Assembly: GCF_007827975.1 (NCBI RefSeq)
Contig: NZ_VITT01000034.1
Source of the DNA: Nitrospirillum viridazoti
GTDB taxonomy: Bacteria; Pseudomonadota; Alphaproteobacteria; Azospirillales; Azospirillaceae
DNA length: 64,000 nt
Strand: one strand, 5' to 3'
Below the pieces are notes generated by a model. It ran no database searches and was not told where the DNA came from. It was given only the letters and a program-made list of their open reading frames with translations. The stretch's first letter is position 1, and each line of letters starts with the position of its first letter. Position numbers and translations under genes: made by a program. Shown piece by piece: positions 1 through 8,012 of the stretch.

Positions 1-126
1 CTCAAAGTCCGCAGAAAATCCGCCGCATGGGATACCCAATACCTTCACGCCCTCATCACACAGTCCGCATAATCCCCTTCAAGCGATTCCCCTGGTTGGC
101 GGGGCGTTCATGTGCGGGCGGGGGAC

Positions 127-798
127 TTAAGGCGCGATGGCCGCCGCCAGGTCGCGCAGGTCCGCAACGGTCACCGTCGGGGAGATGCCCCAGGGGTCGA
201 ACAGGGCCTCGGGCGACCGCTGCACCCAGGCGGCGCGCCAGCCGGCGGAAAGGGCGCCGATGACATCGAAGGGGTTGCTGGAGACCAGCCAGGCCTCGGC
301 ATGCGTGGCCCCCGCCGCCCGCAGGAAATGGCTGTAGACGGCGGGGCTGGGTTTGAACGAGCGCAGGTCGTCCGTGCTGACCACGCCCTGGAATAGGCCG
401 CTGATACCGGCGGCGTCCAGCAGCGTGCGCACCGCGTCGGCGGCACCATTGGAAAAGGCGTAGAGGCGGAAACCGGCCGCGCGCAAGCGGGCCAGCCCGT
501 CCGCCACGTCGGCGAAGGCCGGCAGGGTGCGGTAGGCGTCCAGCAGGACCATCCGCTGCTCCGGGCTGAACGGCGTTTTGTACAGGGCGCAGGTGTGGTC
601 CAGGGCCTGGGCGGTGCAGACGCTGAAGGGGACGTAGTTCTGCATCAGGGCGCGGCGGAAGGCGTATTCCAGCTGCCGCTCCCGCCAGGTGCGGGAGAAG
701 TCCGCCGCACGGTCGCCCACCATCTCCCGCAGCACCGCCACCAGCCCATGGGTGTCGATCAGCGTGCCGTAGACGTCAAAGGCCAGTGTCACCTTCAT
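127..798 (-). CDS. HAD-superfamily hydrolase, L-2-haloacid dehalogenase type
   Basis: This 223-residue protein has the four HAD motifs in order. The nucleophile Asp8 lies in FDVYGTL, Ser116-Asn117 lies in AFSNG, Lys149 lies in SFKPSP, and the acidic motif SSNPFDVIGA has Asp178. The last motif is characteristic of type II haloacid dehalogenases, which hydrolyse short 2-haloalkanoates in the cytoplasm through an aspartyl ester. The length matches the family, usually about 220-230 residues. The ATG at 798 gives the motif-I Asp at the expected position. It is transcribed alone, with its start just 28 bases beyond the end of the chemoreceptor gene. The fold and family are clear; the natural substrate cannot be read from the sequence, since many members act as general phosphatases or dehalogenases. 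Confidence 0.87.
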   Translation of the reverse strand: MKVTLAFDVYGTLIDTHGLVAVLREMVGDRAADFSRTWRERQLEYAFRRALMQNYVPFSVCTAQALDHTCALYKTPFSPEQRMVLLDAYRTLPAFADVADGLARLRAAGFRLYAFSNGAADAVRTLLDAAGISGLFQGVVSTDDLRSFKPSPAVYSHFLRAAGATHAEAWLVSSNPFDVIGALSAGWRAAWVQRSPEALFDPWGISPTVTVADLRDLAAAIAP

Positions 799-826
799 CG
801 CAGCCCCTGTACCAGAGGCCGCGATC

Positions 827-2515
827 TTAGCCCGCGCGCACCTTGGTCAGGAAGCCTGCCACCTGGTGGCGCAGGTGATCGGACTGGCTGACCAAATCCT
901 GGGCGGCGTGCAGCACGTCGACGGCCATGGTACCCGTCTCGCTGGCAGCGCGGGTGACCTGGCCGATGGTGCTGGACACGTCGGAGGTGCCGGCGGCGGC
1001 CTGAGCCACGCTGCTGGCGATCTCATTGGTGGCGGCACCCTGCTGCTCCACCGCCGCGGCGATGGTGGTGACGATGTCGCTGATGCGGCCGATGGTGCCG
1101 CTGACGCCATGGATGGCGCCCGCGGCACTGCCGGCCACGGCCTGGATCTCGCCGATCTGGGCGCTGATCTCCTCCGTCGCCTTGGCCGTCTGCGTCGCCA
1201 GGGTCTTCACCTCGCTGGCCACGACGGCGAAGCCCTTGCCCGCCTCACCCGCCCGCGCCGCCTCGATGGTGGCGTTCAGCGCCAGCAGGTTGGTCTGGCT
1301 GGCGATGTCGCTGATCAGACGCACCACGTCGCCGATCTTGCGCGCCGCCTCCACCAGGCCGCCCACGGTGTGGTTGCTGCGCTCCGCCTCCACCACGGCG
1401 TTCTGGGCGATCTGCGAGGACTCCTCCACCCGCCGGCCGATTTCCTGGATGCTGGCGGACAGCTGCTCGGCCGCCGCCGCCACGGTGTTGACGTTGCCGG
1501 CCGCGGCCTCGGCGGCACCGGCCACCGCCAGGGTCTGGTGGTTGGTCTGCTCGGCAATGGCCGACAGGCCCTTGGCGTTGCCCTGCATGCGGTCGGCGGC
1601 GCCGGCCACCCCTTCCACCACCTGGTTCATGCTGGCCTCAAACTCATCGGCCAACTGGGCCAAGGCGGCGAGGCGCTCGGCCTGGGCCTGGGCCTTCATC
1701 GTCTCCTGCTCATGGCGCAGGGTATCGGCCTCCACCATGGTGCGCTGGAAGATGCGCAGCGCCCGCACGGTGGTGCCGATCTCATCCCGCCGGTCGGTCG
1801 CCCGCACCTCCACGTTCTGGTCGCCGTCGGCCAGGGCCGTCATGGTATCGACGATGCGCTTCAGCGGGCGGGACACGCTGGCCCAGGCGATCCACAGCGC
1901 CAGCGCCATGATCAGCACGGCGCCCGACAGGCCGCCCGCCAGCGTCACCCAGTAGGTGCGTTCGTTGCGGGCCTTGGCGGCGGCCTCGCCCTTGCTCAAA
2001 TTCTCGTCCACCGCCTTGGTGATGACGGTCAGCCGGTCCAGCAGCTTGGATAGGCGGATGTCGAACTCGTCGGTCAGGGTGGAGGCGCCGGCCTTGGTGT
2101 TGCCCGCCAGCATCTGTTCGCGCGCCTCTTCCGCGAACTTCATCATGGCCTTGAACTCGTCCCGGGCCATGGCCAGGTCGTCCTTGGACCCTGGGTTCAG
2201 CCGGGCGACGCTGTCCAGGTACTTGGAGAGGTCGCCGGCCTGCTGCCCGATCTCATCCTTCATGCTGTCGATGATGAACTTGTCGGTCTCCGCCAGCATC
2301 ATGTAGCTGATGCGGCCGATGTTGGCGGCGGCGCCATTGGCCCGGTCGATGGCCTTCAGGGCCTCCGCCTCGCCACGCAGCAGATGCTGGTATTGTGCCG
2401 CCCCCGTGTTCATCTGCGACAGGGTGTAGAGGGAGGTGCCGAGCGTCACCAACCCCATCAGGATCAGGGGCAGCAGCAGCTTCTGGATGATGGGCAGATC
2501 CCGGAAAAACTTCAT
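827..2515 (-). CDS. Methyl-accepting chemotaxis protein
   Basis: This 562-residue transmembrane chemoreceptor passes periplasmic or membrane signals to the CheA/CheW array. An N-terminal membrane segment follows MKFFRDLPIIQKL and a periplasmic helical region of about 150 residues comes next. A second membrane segment (about residues 188-210) leads to a HAMP linker and the cytoplasmic hairpin. The signalling tip reads IASQTNLLALNATIEAARAG, the universal MCP tip. The N-terminal region is predicted to be a four-helix-bundle sensor. I place the start at MKFFRD rather than at an upstream in-frame ATG at 2548, because MKFF begins directly at the charged, membrane-inserting segment. No C-terminal CheR-binding pentapeptide is seen. 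The ligand cannot be inferred. Confidence 0.93.
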   Translation of the reverse strand: MKFFRDLPIIQKLLLPLILMGLVTLGTSLYTLSQMNTGAAQYQHLLRGEAEALKAIDRANGAAANIGRISYMMLAETDKFIIDSMKDEIGQQAGDLSKYLDSVARLNPGSKDDLAMARDEFKAMMKFAEEAREQMLAGNTKAGASTLTDEFDIRLSKLLDRLTVITKAVDENLSKGEAAAKARNERTYWVTLAGGLSGAVLIMALALWIAWASVSRPLKRIVDTMTALADGDQNVEVRATDRRDEIGTTVRALRIFQRTMVEADTLRHEQETMKAQAQAERLAALAQLADEFEASMNQVVEGVAGAADRMQGNAKGLSAIAEQTNHQTLAVAGAAEAAAGNVNTVAAAAEQLSASIQEIGRRVEESSQIAQNAVVEAERSNHTVGGLVEAARKIGDVVRLISDIASQTNLLALNATIEAARAGEAGKGFAVVASEVKTLATQTAKATEEISAQIGEIQAVAGSAAGAIHGVSGTIGRISDIVTTIAAAVEQQGAATNEIASSVAQAAAGTSDVSSTIGQVTRAASETGTMAVDVLHAAQDLVSQSDHLRHQVAGFLTKVRAG

Positions 2516-2622
2516 GCCGTCTGTCCTCCCCCAACGGATGACACCCATAAGTCTAGGCGTCAGTCTCCGCTTTTTATCTTTAGAAAGATAGTAAGGGGCG
2601 GAGGAACGGGACGTGCAAGTGG

Positions 2623-2656
2623 TTAAAGTAGCCTAAAATTCACAATAAATTGGTTA
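2623..2656 (-). promoter_or_regulatory. Possible CtrA-like sites upstream of the chemoreceptor gene
   Basis: On the minus strand, about 110 bases upstream of the chemoreceptor start, the sequence has TTTA, seven bases, TTAA (2623-2637). This is one mismatch from the alphaproteobacterial CtrA full site TTAA-N7-TTAA. A separate TTAACC half-site lies at 2651-2656. CtrA controls many motility and chemotaxis genes in Rhodospirillales, which makes the match plausible. Such A+T-rich words occur by chance near terminators, and the half-site coincides with the T-tract of the pheT terminator. Confidence 0.25.
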
Positions 2657-2692
2657 AAAAGAAAGGCGCCCCCTGAAAGCCAAGGGGCGCCT
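2653..2692 (-). terminator. Rho-independent terminator after pheT
   Basis: Read on the minus strand, AGGCGCCCC (2692-2684) pairs with GGGGCGCCT (2672-2664) around an 11-base loop. The stem is followed at once by TTTCTTTTT. A stable G+C-rich stem plus a T-tract 24 bases after the pheT stop codon is a textbook intrinsic terminator. It separates the pheS-pheT transcript from the downstream chemoreceptor gene on the same strand. Confidence 0.85.
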
Positions 2693-2715
2693 ACTGCGAG
2701 CATGAAACCTCTGTG

Positions 2716-5109
2716 TCAGCCGCGCAACACGGCGCCTGTCGCTTTGGTGACGGCGGCGACAACTTTGGCAGCCACGGCCTCGATTTCCGCATCAGTCAGG
2801 GTCTTGTCCACCGGTTGCAACGTGACCGACAGGGCGATGGATTTGAAGCCGGTTTCGACTCCAGGCCCCTGGTAGACGTCGAACAGCTGCACGCCGACGA
2901 TCAGGGCCTTGTCGGCCCCCTTGGCCGCGCGGATCAGGCGGTCGGCCTCAACGCCGGCCTCCACCACGAAGGCGAAGTCGCGGCTGATGGGCTGGAAGGC
3001 CGAGAGCTCCAGCTTCGGCTTCTCCGTCCCGCCCTTCTTCTTCGGCTGTGGGATCAGGTCCAGGAACACCTCGAACGCCACCAGCGGGCCGGTCAGGTCC
3101 AAGGCCTCCAGCACCGCCGGATGCAGTTCGCCGAAGCGGGCCAGCACGGTGGGGCCCAGCCGCAGGCAGCCGGAGCGGCCTGGGTGATACCAGCCGGGCG
3201 CGTCGGTGGAGACGACCAGGTTGGCCGTGGGGGCGCCGGCGGCCTCCAGCGCCGCGATGGCATCGGCCTTGGCGTCATAGGCGTCCACGGGGCGGGTGCC
3301 CTTGGCCCAGTGGCGGGCCACGGCCAGTCCGGCGCGCACGCCGGCGGCCATCAGGTCCTGCCCCTTCTCGCTGCCGTCGCGGAAGGCGGGCCCCACCTCG
3401 AACAGCGCCAGATCGGCATAGCCGCGCGCGGCGTTGCGGCCGGCGGCCGCCGCCAGGTTGGCCAGCACGGAGGGGCGCATGATGGCCAGGTCAGCGCTGA
3501 TGGGGTTCAGCAGGGCCAGCTCATCCGGCGCCCCGCCGAACAGCTTGGCCGTCTCGGGCGCCAGGAAAGACCAGGTGATGGCCTCCAGCATGCCCCGGCC
3601 GGCCAGCAGACGGCGGACCGTGGCGGTGCGGCGCTGCTTGGGCGTCACCGCCACCTTGGGCAGGCCCTCGTCGCGCGGCAGGCTGGTGGTGGGGATGGCG
3701 TCGAAGCCGTGGATGCGCAGCACCTCCTCCACCAGGTCGGCCTCGCCATGCACGTCGGCGCGCCAGGACGGCGGCACGGCGTGGATCAGGCCATCGGCCT
3801 GGCGGGTCTCGAAGCCCAGGGCGGTCAGGATGCGCACCTGGTCGGCTTCCGGAACATCCACGCCGCCCAGATGGGCCACGCGGGCCGGCCGCAGGGTCAA
3901 GGGGCGGCGCCAGGCGGGCTCGGCACCGGCCACGAAGACCTCGCCAGCCTCGCCGCCACAGAGTTCCAGCACCAGGCGGGTGGCCTGCTCGATGCCGCTG
4001 ATGACGCTGGCCGGGTCCACGCCGCGCTCGAAGCGATAGCGGGCGTCGCTGTCGATCTGCAGGGCGCGGCCGGCTTCCGCCACCTTGGCGGGCTCGAAGA
4101 GCGCCGCCTCGATGATGACGTTGGTGGTCGTCTCCGACACGCCGGTGCTCTCCCCCCCCATGATGCCACCCAGGGACAGGACGGCGCCGCTGGCGTCGGC
4201 GATGACGGTTAGGCCGGCGGGCAGGATGTATTCCTTGCCGTTCAGGGCCAGCAGGGTTTCACCCGCCGTGCTCTCACGCACCGTCAGGTCGCCTTGGACC
4301 TTGGCGGCGTCGAAGACATGCAGGGGGCGCACCTGGTCCAGGGTCATCAGGTTGGTGATGTCCACCAGGGCCGAGATGGGGCGCAGGCCGACGGCGGTCA
4401 GCTTGTCCTGCAGCCACTGCGGGCTGGGGCCGTTGCGCACGCCGCGCACCACGCGGGCGGCGAATTGCGGGCAGGCCGCCGTTTCCAGCGCCACCTTCAC
4501 GGGCGCGGGGAAGACACCGGGCACAGGCGCGGTGTCCAGGGGCTTCAGCGTGCCGACGCCGGCGGCGGCGAGATCGCGGGCGATGCCGTAGACACCGGCG
4601 CAGTCGACGCGGTCGGGGGTGAGCGAGATCTCGATGACGGCATCGTCCAGCTTGCGCCAGGCGACGAAGCTGGCGCCCACCGGCGCCTCCTCCGGCAGCT
4701 CGATAATGCCGTTGTGCTCATCCGACAGGTTCAGCTCGCGCTCGGAGCACAGCATGCCCCGGCTTTCCACACCGCGGATGGCGCCGACCTTCAGCGTGTC
4801 GCCCGTGGCCGGGACGACGGCGCCCGGGCTGGCGAACACCACCGTGATGCCGGCGCGGCAGTTAGGGGCGCCACACACCACCTGGACGGGCTCGCCCTTG
4901 CCGGTGTCGACCATGGCGACGCGCAGCTTGTCGGCGTTGGGATGCTTTTCCGCCGACAGCACCTTGGCGATGACGAAGGGCGCCAGAGCCTTGCCGGTAT
5001 CCTCCACACCCTCGACCTCCAGGCCCAGGGCGGTCAGCTTGTCGGTGATGACGTCCAGCGGAGCGTCGGTTTCAAGGTGCTGCTTCAGCCAGGAAAGGGT
5101 GAACTTCAT
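2716..5109 (-). CDS. pheT: Phenylalanine--tRNA ligase beta subunit
   Basis: The 797-residue beta chain of the cytoplasmic (alpha-beta)2 phenylalanyl-tRNA synthetase charges tRNA-Phe. The order of domains is standard: an N-terminal tRNA-binding (EMAP/OB-fold) domain after MKFTLSWLKQH, the B3/B4 editing region, the B5 domain, the catalytic-like core, and a C-terminal ferredoxin-like anticodon-binding domain ending near VTLQPVDKTLTDAEIEAV. The length matches the family (about 790-810 residues). I chose the ATG at 5109 over an upstream in-frame start at 5148 because MKFTLSWL is the conserved amino terminus. pheS lies 66 bases upstream on the same strand, so the two are almost certainly co-transcribed. 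Confidence 0.97.
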   Translation of the reverse strand: MKFTLSWLKQHLETDAPLDVITDKLTALGLEVEGVEDTGKALAPFVIAKVLSAEKHPNADKLRVAMVDTGKGEPVQVVCGAPNCRAGITVVFASPGAVVPATGDTLKVGAIRGVESRGMLCSERELNLSDEHNGIIELPEEAPVGASFVAWRKLDDAVIEISLTPDRVDCAGVYGIARDLAAAGVGTLKPLDTAPVPGVFPAPVKVALETAACPQFAARVVRGVRNGPSPQWLQDKLTAVGLRPISALVDITNLMTLDQVRPLHVFDAAKVQGDLTVRESTAGETLLALNGKEYILPAGLTVIADASGAVLSLGGIMGGESTGVSETTTNVIIEAALFEPAKVAEAGRALQIDSDARYRFERGVDPASVISGIEQATRLVLELCGGEAGEVFVAGAEPAWRRPLTLRPARVAHLGGVDVPEADQVRILTALGFETRQADGLIHAVPPSWRADVHGEADLVEEVLRIHGFDAIPTTSLPRDEGLPKVAVTPKQRRTATVRRLLAGRGMLEAITWSFLAPETAKLFGGAPDELALLNPISADLAIMRPSVLANLAAAAGRNAARGYADLALFEVGPAFRDGSEKGQDLMAAGVRAGLAVARHWAKGTRPVDAYDAKADAIAALEAAGAPTANLVVSTDAPGWYHPGRSGCLRLGPTVLARFGELHPAVLEALDLTGPLVAFEVFLDLIPQPKKKGGTEKPKLELSAFQPISRDFAFVVEAGVEADRLIRAAKGADKALIVGVQLFDVYQGPGVETGFKSIALSVTLQPVDKTLTDAEIEAVAAKVVAAVTKATGAVLRG

Positions 5110-5175
5110 CGCTACCTGCCGTTCTTCGGGTGGGGCGCCTGGCCTCAAGGCCGGCTGCCGCTCTTTAAGGGTGGG

Positions 5176-6252
5176 TTATCGGGTGAGACCTTGGGCCAGA
5201 CTGGGCACGTCCAGCGGCACGAAGCCGTAGTGCTTCAGCCAGCGCAGGTCGGCCTCGAAGAAGGTGCGCAGGTCGGGGATGCCGTACTTCAGCATGGCCA
5301 CGCGCTCGATGCCCATGCCGAAGGCGAAGCCCTGCCAGCGGGTGCTGTCGATGCCGCAATTCTCCAGCACCTTGGGGTGGACCATGCCGCAGCCCAGGAT
5401 CTCCAGCCAATCGCCGTAGTTGCCCAGCTTCAGCTCGCCGCCCTTGCGTGAGCAGCCGATGTCCACCTCCGCCGATGGTTCGGTGAAGGGGAAGAAGCTG
5501 GGGCGGAAGCGCAGCGGCAGGTCGTCCACCTGGAAGAAGGCGCGGCAGAATTCCAGCAGCGTGCCCTTCAAGTGGCCCATGTGGATGTTCTCGCCGATCA
5601 CCAGACCTTCGATCTGGTGGAACATGGGGGTGTGGGTCTGGTCATAGTCGGACCGGTAGGTGCGGCCGGGCGCGATGATGCGGATGGGCGGTTCTCCCGC
5701 CAGCATGGTGCGGATCTGCACCGGGCTGGTGTGGGTGCGCAGCACGCGGGTGCCCCCGTCCGGCCCGTTGGGCAGGTAGAAGGTGTCGTGCATCTGGCGC
5801 GCCGGATGCTCCGGCGGGATGTTCAGGGCGGTGAAGTTGTTGAAGTCGGTCTCGATGTCCGGCCCTTCCGCCACGCTGAAGCCCATGTCGGCGAAGATGG
5901 CGATCATCTCCTCCACCGTCTGGCTGATGGGGTGGACGCGGCCTTCGACCTCCGGGCGGGCCGGCAGGCTGACGTCGATGCGCTCCGCCTCCAGCTTTTG
6001 CGCCAGGGCTTCGGCCTTCAGCACCTGGCGGCGGGCGTCCAGCGCCTGGCTGATCTCTTCCTTCACGGCGTTCAGGGCCTGGCCGCGTTCCCGCCGCTCA
6101 TCCGGCGTCAGCGATCCCATGTCCTTCATCAGGCCGGTGATGCGGCCCTTCTTGCCCAGGGCGTCCACGCGCACCTCTTCCAGGGCGGCCAGGTCGGGGG
6201 CGGCGGCAGCGGCGGCCAGCAGGTCGGCCTTGAGGCTGTCGAGGATGTTCAT
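5176..6252 (-). CDS. pheS: Phenylalanine--tRNA ligase alpha subunit
   Basis: The 358-residue catalytic subunit of phenylalanyl-tRNA synthetase is a class II enzyme. An N-terminal coiled coil contains the family motif LGKKGRIT near residues 40-50 and is followed by the class II core. Motif 2 lies around LLRTHTSPVQIR, and the ATP/Phe-binding segments include FHQIEGLVIGENI. Motif 3 is GFAFGMGIERVAMLKYGI. The start at 6252 gives MNILDSLK, which fits homologues; the 12 extra residues upstream do not. It leads the pheS-pheT operon. Unlike in E. coli, a strong terminator and a repeat element separate it from rplT, so it probably has its own promoter. Confidence 0.97.
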   Translation of the reverse strand: MNILDSLKADLLAAAAAAPDLAALEEVRVDALGKKGRITGLMKDMGSLTPDERRERGQALNAVKEEISQALDARRQVLKAEALAQKLEAERIDVSLPARPEVEGRVHPISQTVEEMIAIFADMGFSVAEGPDIETDFNNFTALNIPPEHPARQMHDTFYLPNGPDGGTRVLRTHTSPVQIRTMLAGEPPIRIIAPGRTYRSDYDQTHTPMFHQIEGLVIGENIHMGHLKGTLLEFCRAFFQVDDLPLRFRPSFFPFTEPSAEVDIGCSRKGGELKLGNYGDWLEILGCGMVHPKVLENCGIDSTRWQGFAFGMGIERVAMLKYGIPDLRTFFEADLRWLKHYGFVPLDVPSLAQGLTR

Positions 6253-6306
6253 CGCGACGATCCGTCTTCTCGGTGGGCAGTGGGGCAAACTCGGGGCGAT
6301 ACTATC

Positions 6307-6355
6307 AACGGCACCAGGCTTTTACTCGTGCCGTTGTGGCCGGCGACTGCCGGCC
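6307..6355 (-). other. Two adjacent hairpins in the pheS leader
   Basis: Between the rplT terminator and the pheS start are two perfect inverted repeats. AACGGCAC (6307-6314) pairs with GTGCCGTT (6328-6335). GGCCGGC (6338-6344) pairs with GCCGGCC (6349-6355) around a GACT loop. They lie 55-103 bases upstream of the pheS ATG, in what would be its leader. I looked for a phenylalanine-rich leader peptide that would indicate attenuation and found none. They may be simple processing or terminator structures. Confidence 0.4.
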
Positions 6356-6424
6356 CCGCAGCGAGTACCGCAGGGCGCAGCGAGGAAGCCAAGCGGCCGG
6401 ATGGCCGCGCCCGGCGTTTGAGGG
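6354..6424 (+). repeat. Dispersed REP-like repeat, copy A
   Basis: This is one of four related intergenic sequences in the window. The shared core runs GCGAGGAAGCCA, then a palindromic C/G block, then CCCGGCG and TTGAGG. Copy A also has an upstream arm, GCGAGTACCGCAGGGCG, shared with copy D. The central GCGGCCGGATGGCCGC can fold on itself. It sits between rplT and pheS. Confidence 0.72.
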
Positions 6425-6426
6425 AA

Positions 6427-6467
6427 TAAAAAAAGGGGAGCGGGCCCGCCGGGCCTGCTCCCCTTCT
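6427..6467 (-). terminator. Rho-independent terminator after rplT
   Basis: On the minus strand AAGGGGAGC (6465-6457) pairs with GCTCCCCTT (6441-6433). An inner GGCCC/GGGCC extension lengthens the stem, and a run of seven T residues follows. It lies about 30 bases beyond the rplT stop, so the rpmI-rplT transcript should end here rather than read into pheS. Confidence 0.85.
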
Positions 6468-6493
6468 TATCAGCACCGTTGATCCGGGTAGGA

Positions 6494-6856
6494 TCAAGCG
6501 GCCTTGAGAGCGGCCTGGGCTTGATCGACCAGGACCTTAAACGCCTCCGGCTCGCGCGCGGCGATGTCGGCGAGGACCTTGCGGTCAACGTCGATGGCGG
6601 CGCGCTTCAGGCCGTGCATGAACTGGCTGTAGGTCAGGCCGTGGATGCGGGCACCGGCGTTGATGCGCTGGATCCACAGGGCGCGGAAGTTACGCTTCTT
6701 GGCGCGACGGTCGCGATAGGCGTAACGCAGCGCCTTCTCGACCTTCTCGATCGCGATACGGAAGCAGTTGTTGGAACGACCCCGGTAGCCCTTGGCCAGC
6801 TTCAGGATCTTCTTGTGACGGGCGTGGGTGGTCACGCCCCGCTTAACGCGAGCCAT
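6494..6856 (-). CDS. rplT: 50S ribosomal protein L20
   Basis: At 120 residues this matches bacterial L20 in full. It has the basic amino terminus MARVKRGVTTHARHKK, the RGRSNNCFRIA segment and the conserved block RRAKKRNFRALWIQRINAG, which bind 23S rRNA early in large-subunit assembly. The ATG at 6856 is preceded by a strong AAGGAGG ribosome-binding site. rpmI lies 13 bases upstream on the same strand, so the pair forms the usual L35-L20 operon. In many bacteria L20 represses this operon by binding its mRNA; no such structure could be confirmed by eye. Confidence 0.98.
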   Translation of the reverse strand: MARVKRGVTTHARHKKILKLAKGYRGRSNNCFRIAIEKVEKALRYAYRDRRAKKRNFRALWIQRINAGARIHGLTYSQFMHGLKRAAIDVDRKVLADIAAREPEAFKVLVDQAQAALKAA

Positions 6857-6869
6857 GGTTCAGCCCTCC

Positions 6870-7070
6870 TTACGGTACCCGGATGAAATTCTTGGTGATG
6901 ATGATACCGTCCTGCTTGGACAGGGTCATCATGCCGCGGGCGTTCCGCTTCATCTTCTGCGGACGCTTGCGCATGCCGTGGCGCTTGCCGGCGGCCTGGG
7001 CGCGAACGAGACCGGAGGCGGTCAGCTTGAACCGCTTCTTCGTCCCGCTGTGATTCTTCAGCTTGGGCAT
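6870..7070 (-). CDS. rpmI: 50S ribosomal protein L35
   Basis: This is a full-length 66-residue L35, beginning MPKLKNHSGTKKRFKLTASG and containing KRHGMRKRPQKMKRNARG. It is a small basic protein of the large ribosomal subunit. The start is preceded by GAGGA at suitable spacing. It is the first gene of rpmI-rplT. The infC gene that usually precedes rpmI is absent here; the next gene upstream (DUF488) is divergent, so the promoter must lie in the roughly 265 bases between them. Confidence 0.97.
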   Translation of the reverse strand: MPKLKNHSGTKKRFKLTASGLVRAQAAGKRHGMRKRPQKMKRNARGMMTLSKQDGIIITKNFIRVP

Positions 7071-7337
7071 TTTGGTTCCTCACGAAAGAATAACCGCCCC
7101 GAAGGACGGCGGTGGATTCATTTGAGCGGGTGGGCATGCCCTGGACCTTTCGGCCCGGCCTCGCCGCCAAAATGAAGCGCGGTTTGTACACGGGGTGCGG
7201 GTCTATGGCAAGGGCCGAGCGCGGCGGAATGACTCATTTCCAGGCACATCCGCCCCTTGCCGGACACAGGGCTGGGGCCCACTTCTGGAAAACGCCTAAC
7301 GCCAATCACCGACTTCCCTGCCAGGAGGCGCCCGCCT

Positions 7338-7793
7338 ATGCCCGAGCTGTTCACCATAGGGTATGAGAAGGCGGGCCAGCCGGCGCTGGTGGAGCGCCTG
7401 GTGCGGGCCGGGGTACGCACGCTGATCGACGTGCGGGAATTGCCGTTGTCGCGCCGCGCCGGGTTTTCCAAGGGCCCGCTGTCGGCGGCCCTGCGCCAGG
7501 CCGGCATCGAGTATCTGCACCTGAAGGCGCTGGGCACGCCCAAGGAGGGGCGGTTGGCCGGCCGCGCCGGCAACCAGCCGCTGTTCTGGTCCATCGTCGA
7601 CCAGGCTCTGGCCCGGCCCGAAGCGCAGTATGAGCTGGGGGTGGCCGCCGCCACCGCGTTGAACCAGGGGCCGGCCTGCCTGCTGTGCCTGGAGGATGAC
7701 CCGCACATCTGCCACCGCTCCCGCGTCGCGGCCGACATGGCCGCCGGCTGGGGCTTCGATGTCCACCACCTGGCGGTGGACGCCGCCTTCTAG
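7338..7793 (+). CDS. DUF488 domain-containing protein
   Basis: This 151-residue protein of the DUF488 family opens MPELFTIGYEKAG, with the family motif TIGYE. It contains LIDVRELPLSRRAGFSK and ends with the cysteine/histidine segment LLCLEDDPHICHRSRVA. The start at 7338 is chosen because AGGAGG lies ten bases upstream and the TIGYE strand begins at once; earlier in-frame starts would add an unconserved tail. Family members are small cytoplasmic proteins, often near DNA-repair genes, with no established reaction. It is divergent from rpmI and probably monocistronic. Confidence 0.85.
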   Translation: MPELFTIGYEKAGQPALVERLVRAGVRTLIDVRELPLSRRAGFSKGPLSAALRQAGIEYLHLKALGTPKEGRLAGRAGNQPLFWSIVDQALARPEAQYELGVAAATALNQGPACLLCLEDDPHICHRSRVAADMAAGWGFDVHHLAVDAAF

Positions 7794-7870
7794 CCCGTCA
7801 CGGATCCGCCGCCCCCAAATTTACCAGCCGGCGCCGCATGGCGGACACAATGGGCGGCGAGAAGAACCAG

Positions 7871-8012
7871 GTGGCCGGCGGATGGGACCCCTGAAGGGGA
7901 CGCTGGCCCAACGGACAGCTAGTCCAAGGGCTTGGGGCTGGGGTAAGCCTCTGGCGGTTCGGGTCAACGGGGCGCCGTAAGCGGCCGCCCGGGGGGAGCA
8001 AGTCGGCCAGTG
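7871..8012 (+). promoter_or_regulatory. Structured leader of the antiporter gene, possible riboswitch
   Basis: The 214-base gap before the antiporter gene can form several stems. CGCTGGCC (7901-7908) can pair with GGCCAGTG (8005-8012), which contains the GTG start codon. Nested inside are GGAC-AGCTA-GTCC (7913-7925), GGCT with AGCC (7937-7949), and a GGCG/CGCC hairpin with inner CCG/CGG around a TAAG loop (7971-7989). The GGGGGGAG ribosome-binding site is at 7991-7998. Closing the outer stem would bury the start codon, a typical arrangement for cation-sensing leaders of antiporter genes. I cannot match it to a named riboswitch class by eye, and G+C-rich DNA folds readily. Confidence 0.35.

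Noticed and set aside
1..126. Possible coding sequence at the left window edge
   Set aside because: Only short frames are open and none shows motifs or a credible start; the sequence here holds nothing I can support.
2713..4212. Long plus-strand reading frame opposite pheT, and similar long frames opposite argB, deoA, the CDF gene and hemC
   Set aside because: High-G+C genes commonly give long open frames on the other strand. The peptides are rich in Gly, Ala, His and Gln without any motif, and the pheT frame fits a known protein.
6322..6588. Possible phenylalanine-rich leader peptide controlling pheS
   Set aside because: The minus-strand reading frame across the pheS leader has no run of phenylalanine codons; only isolated ones occur, so attenuation by a leader peptide is not supported.
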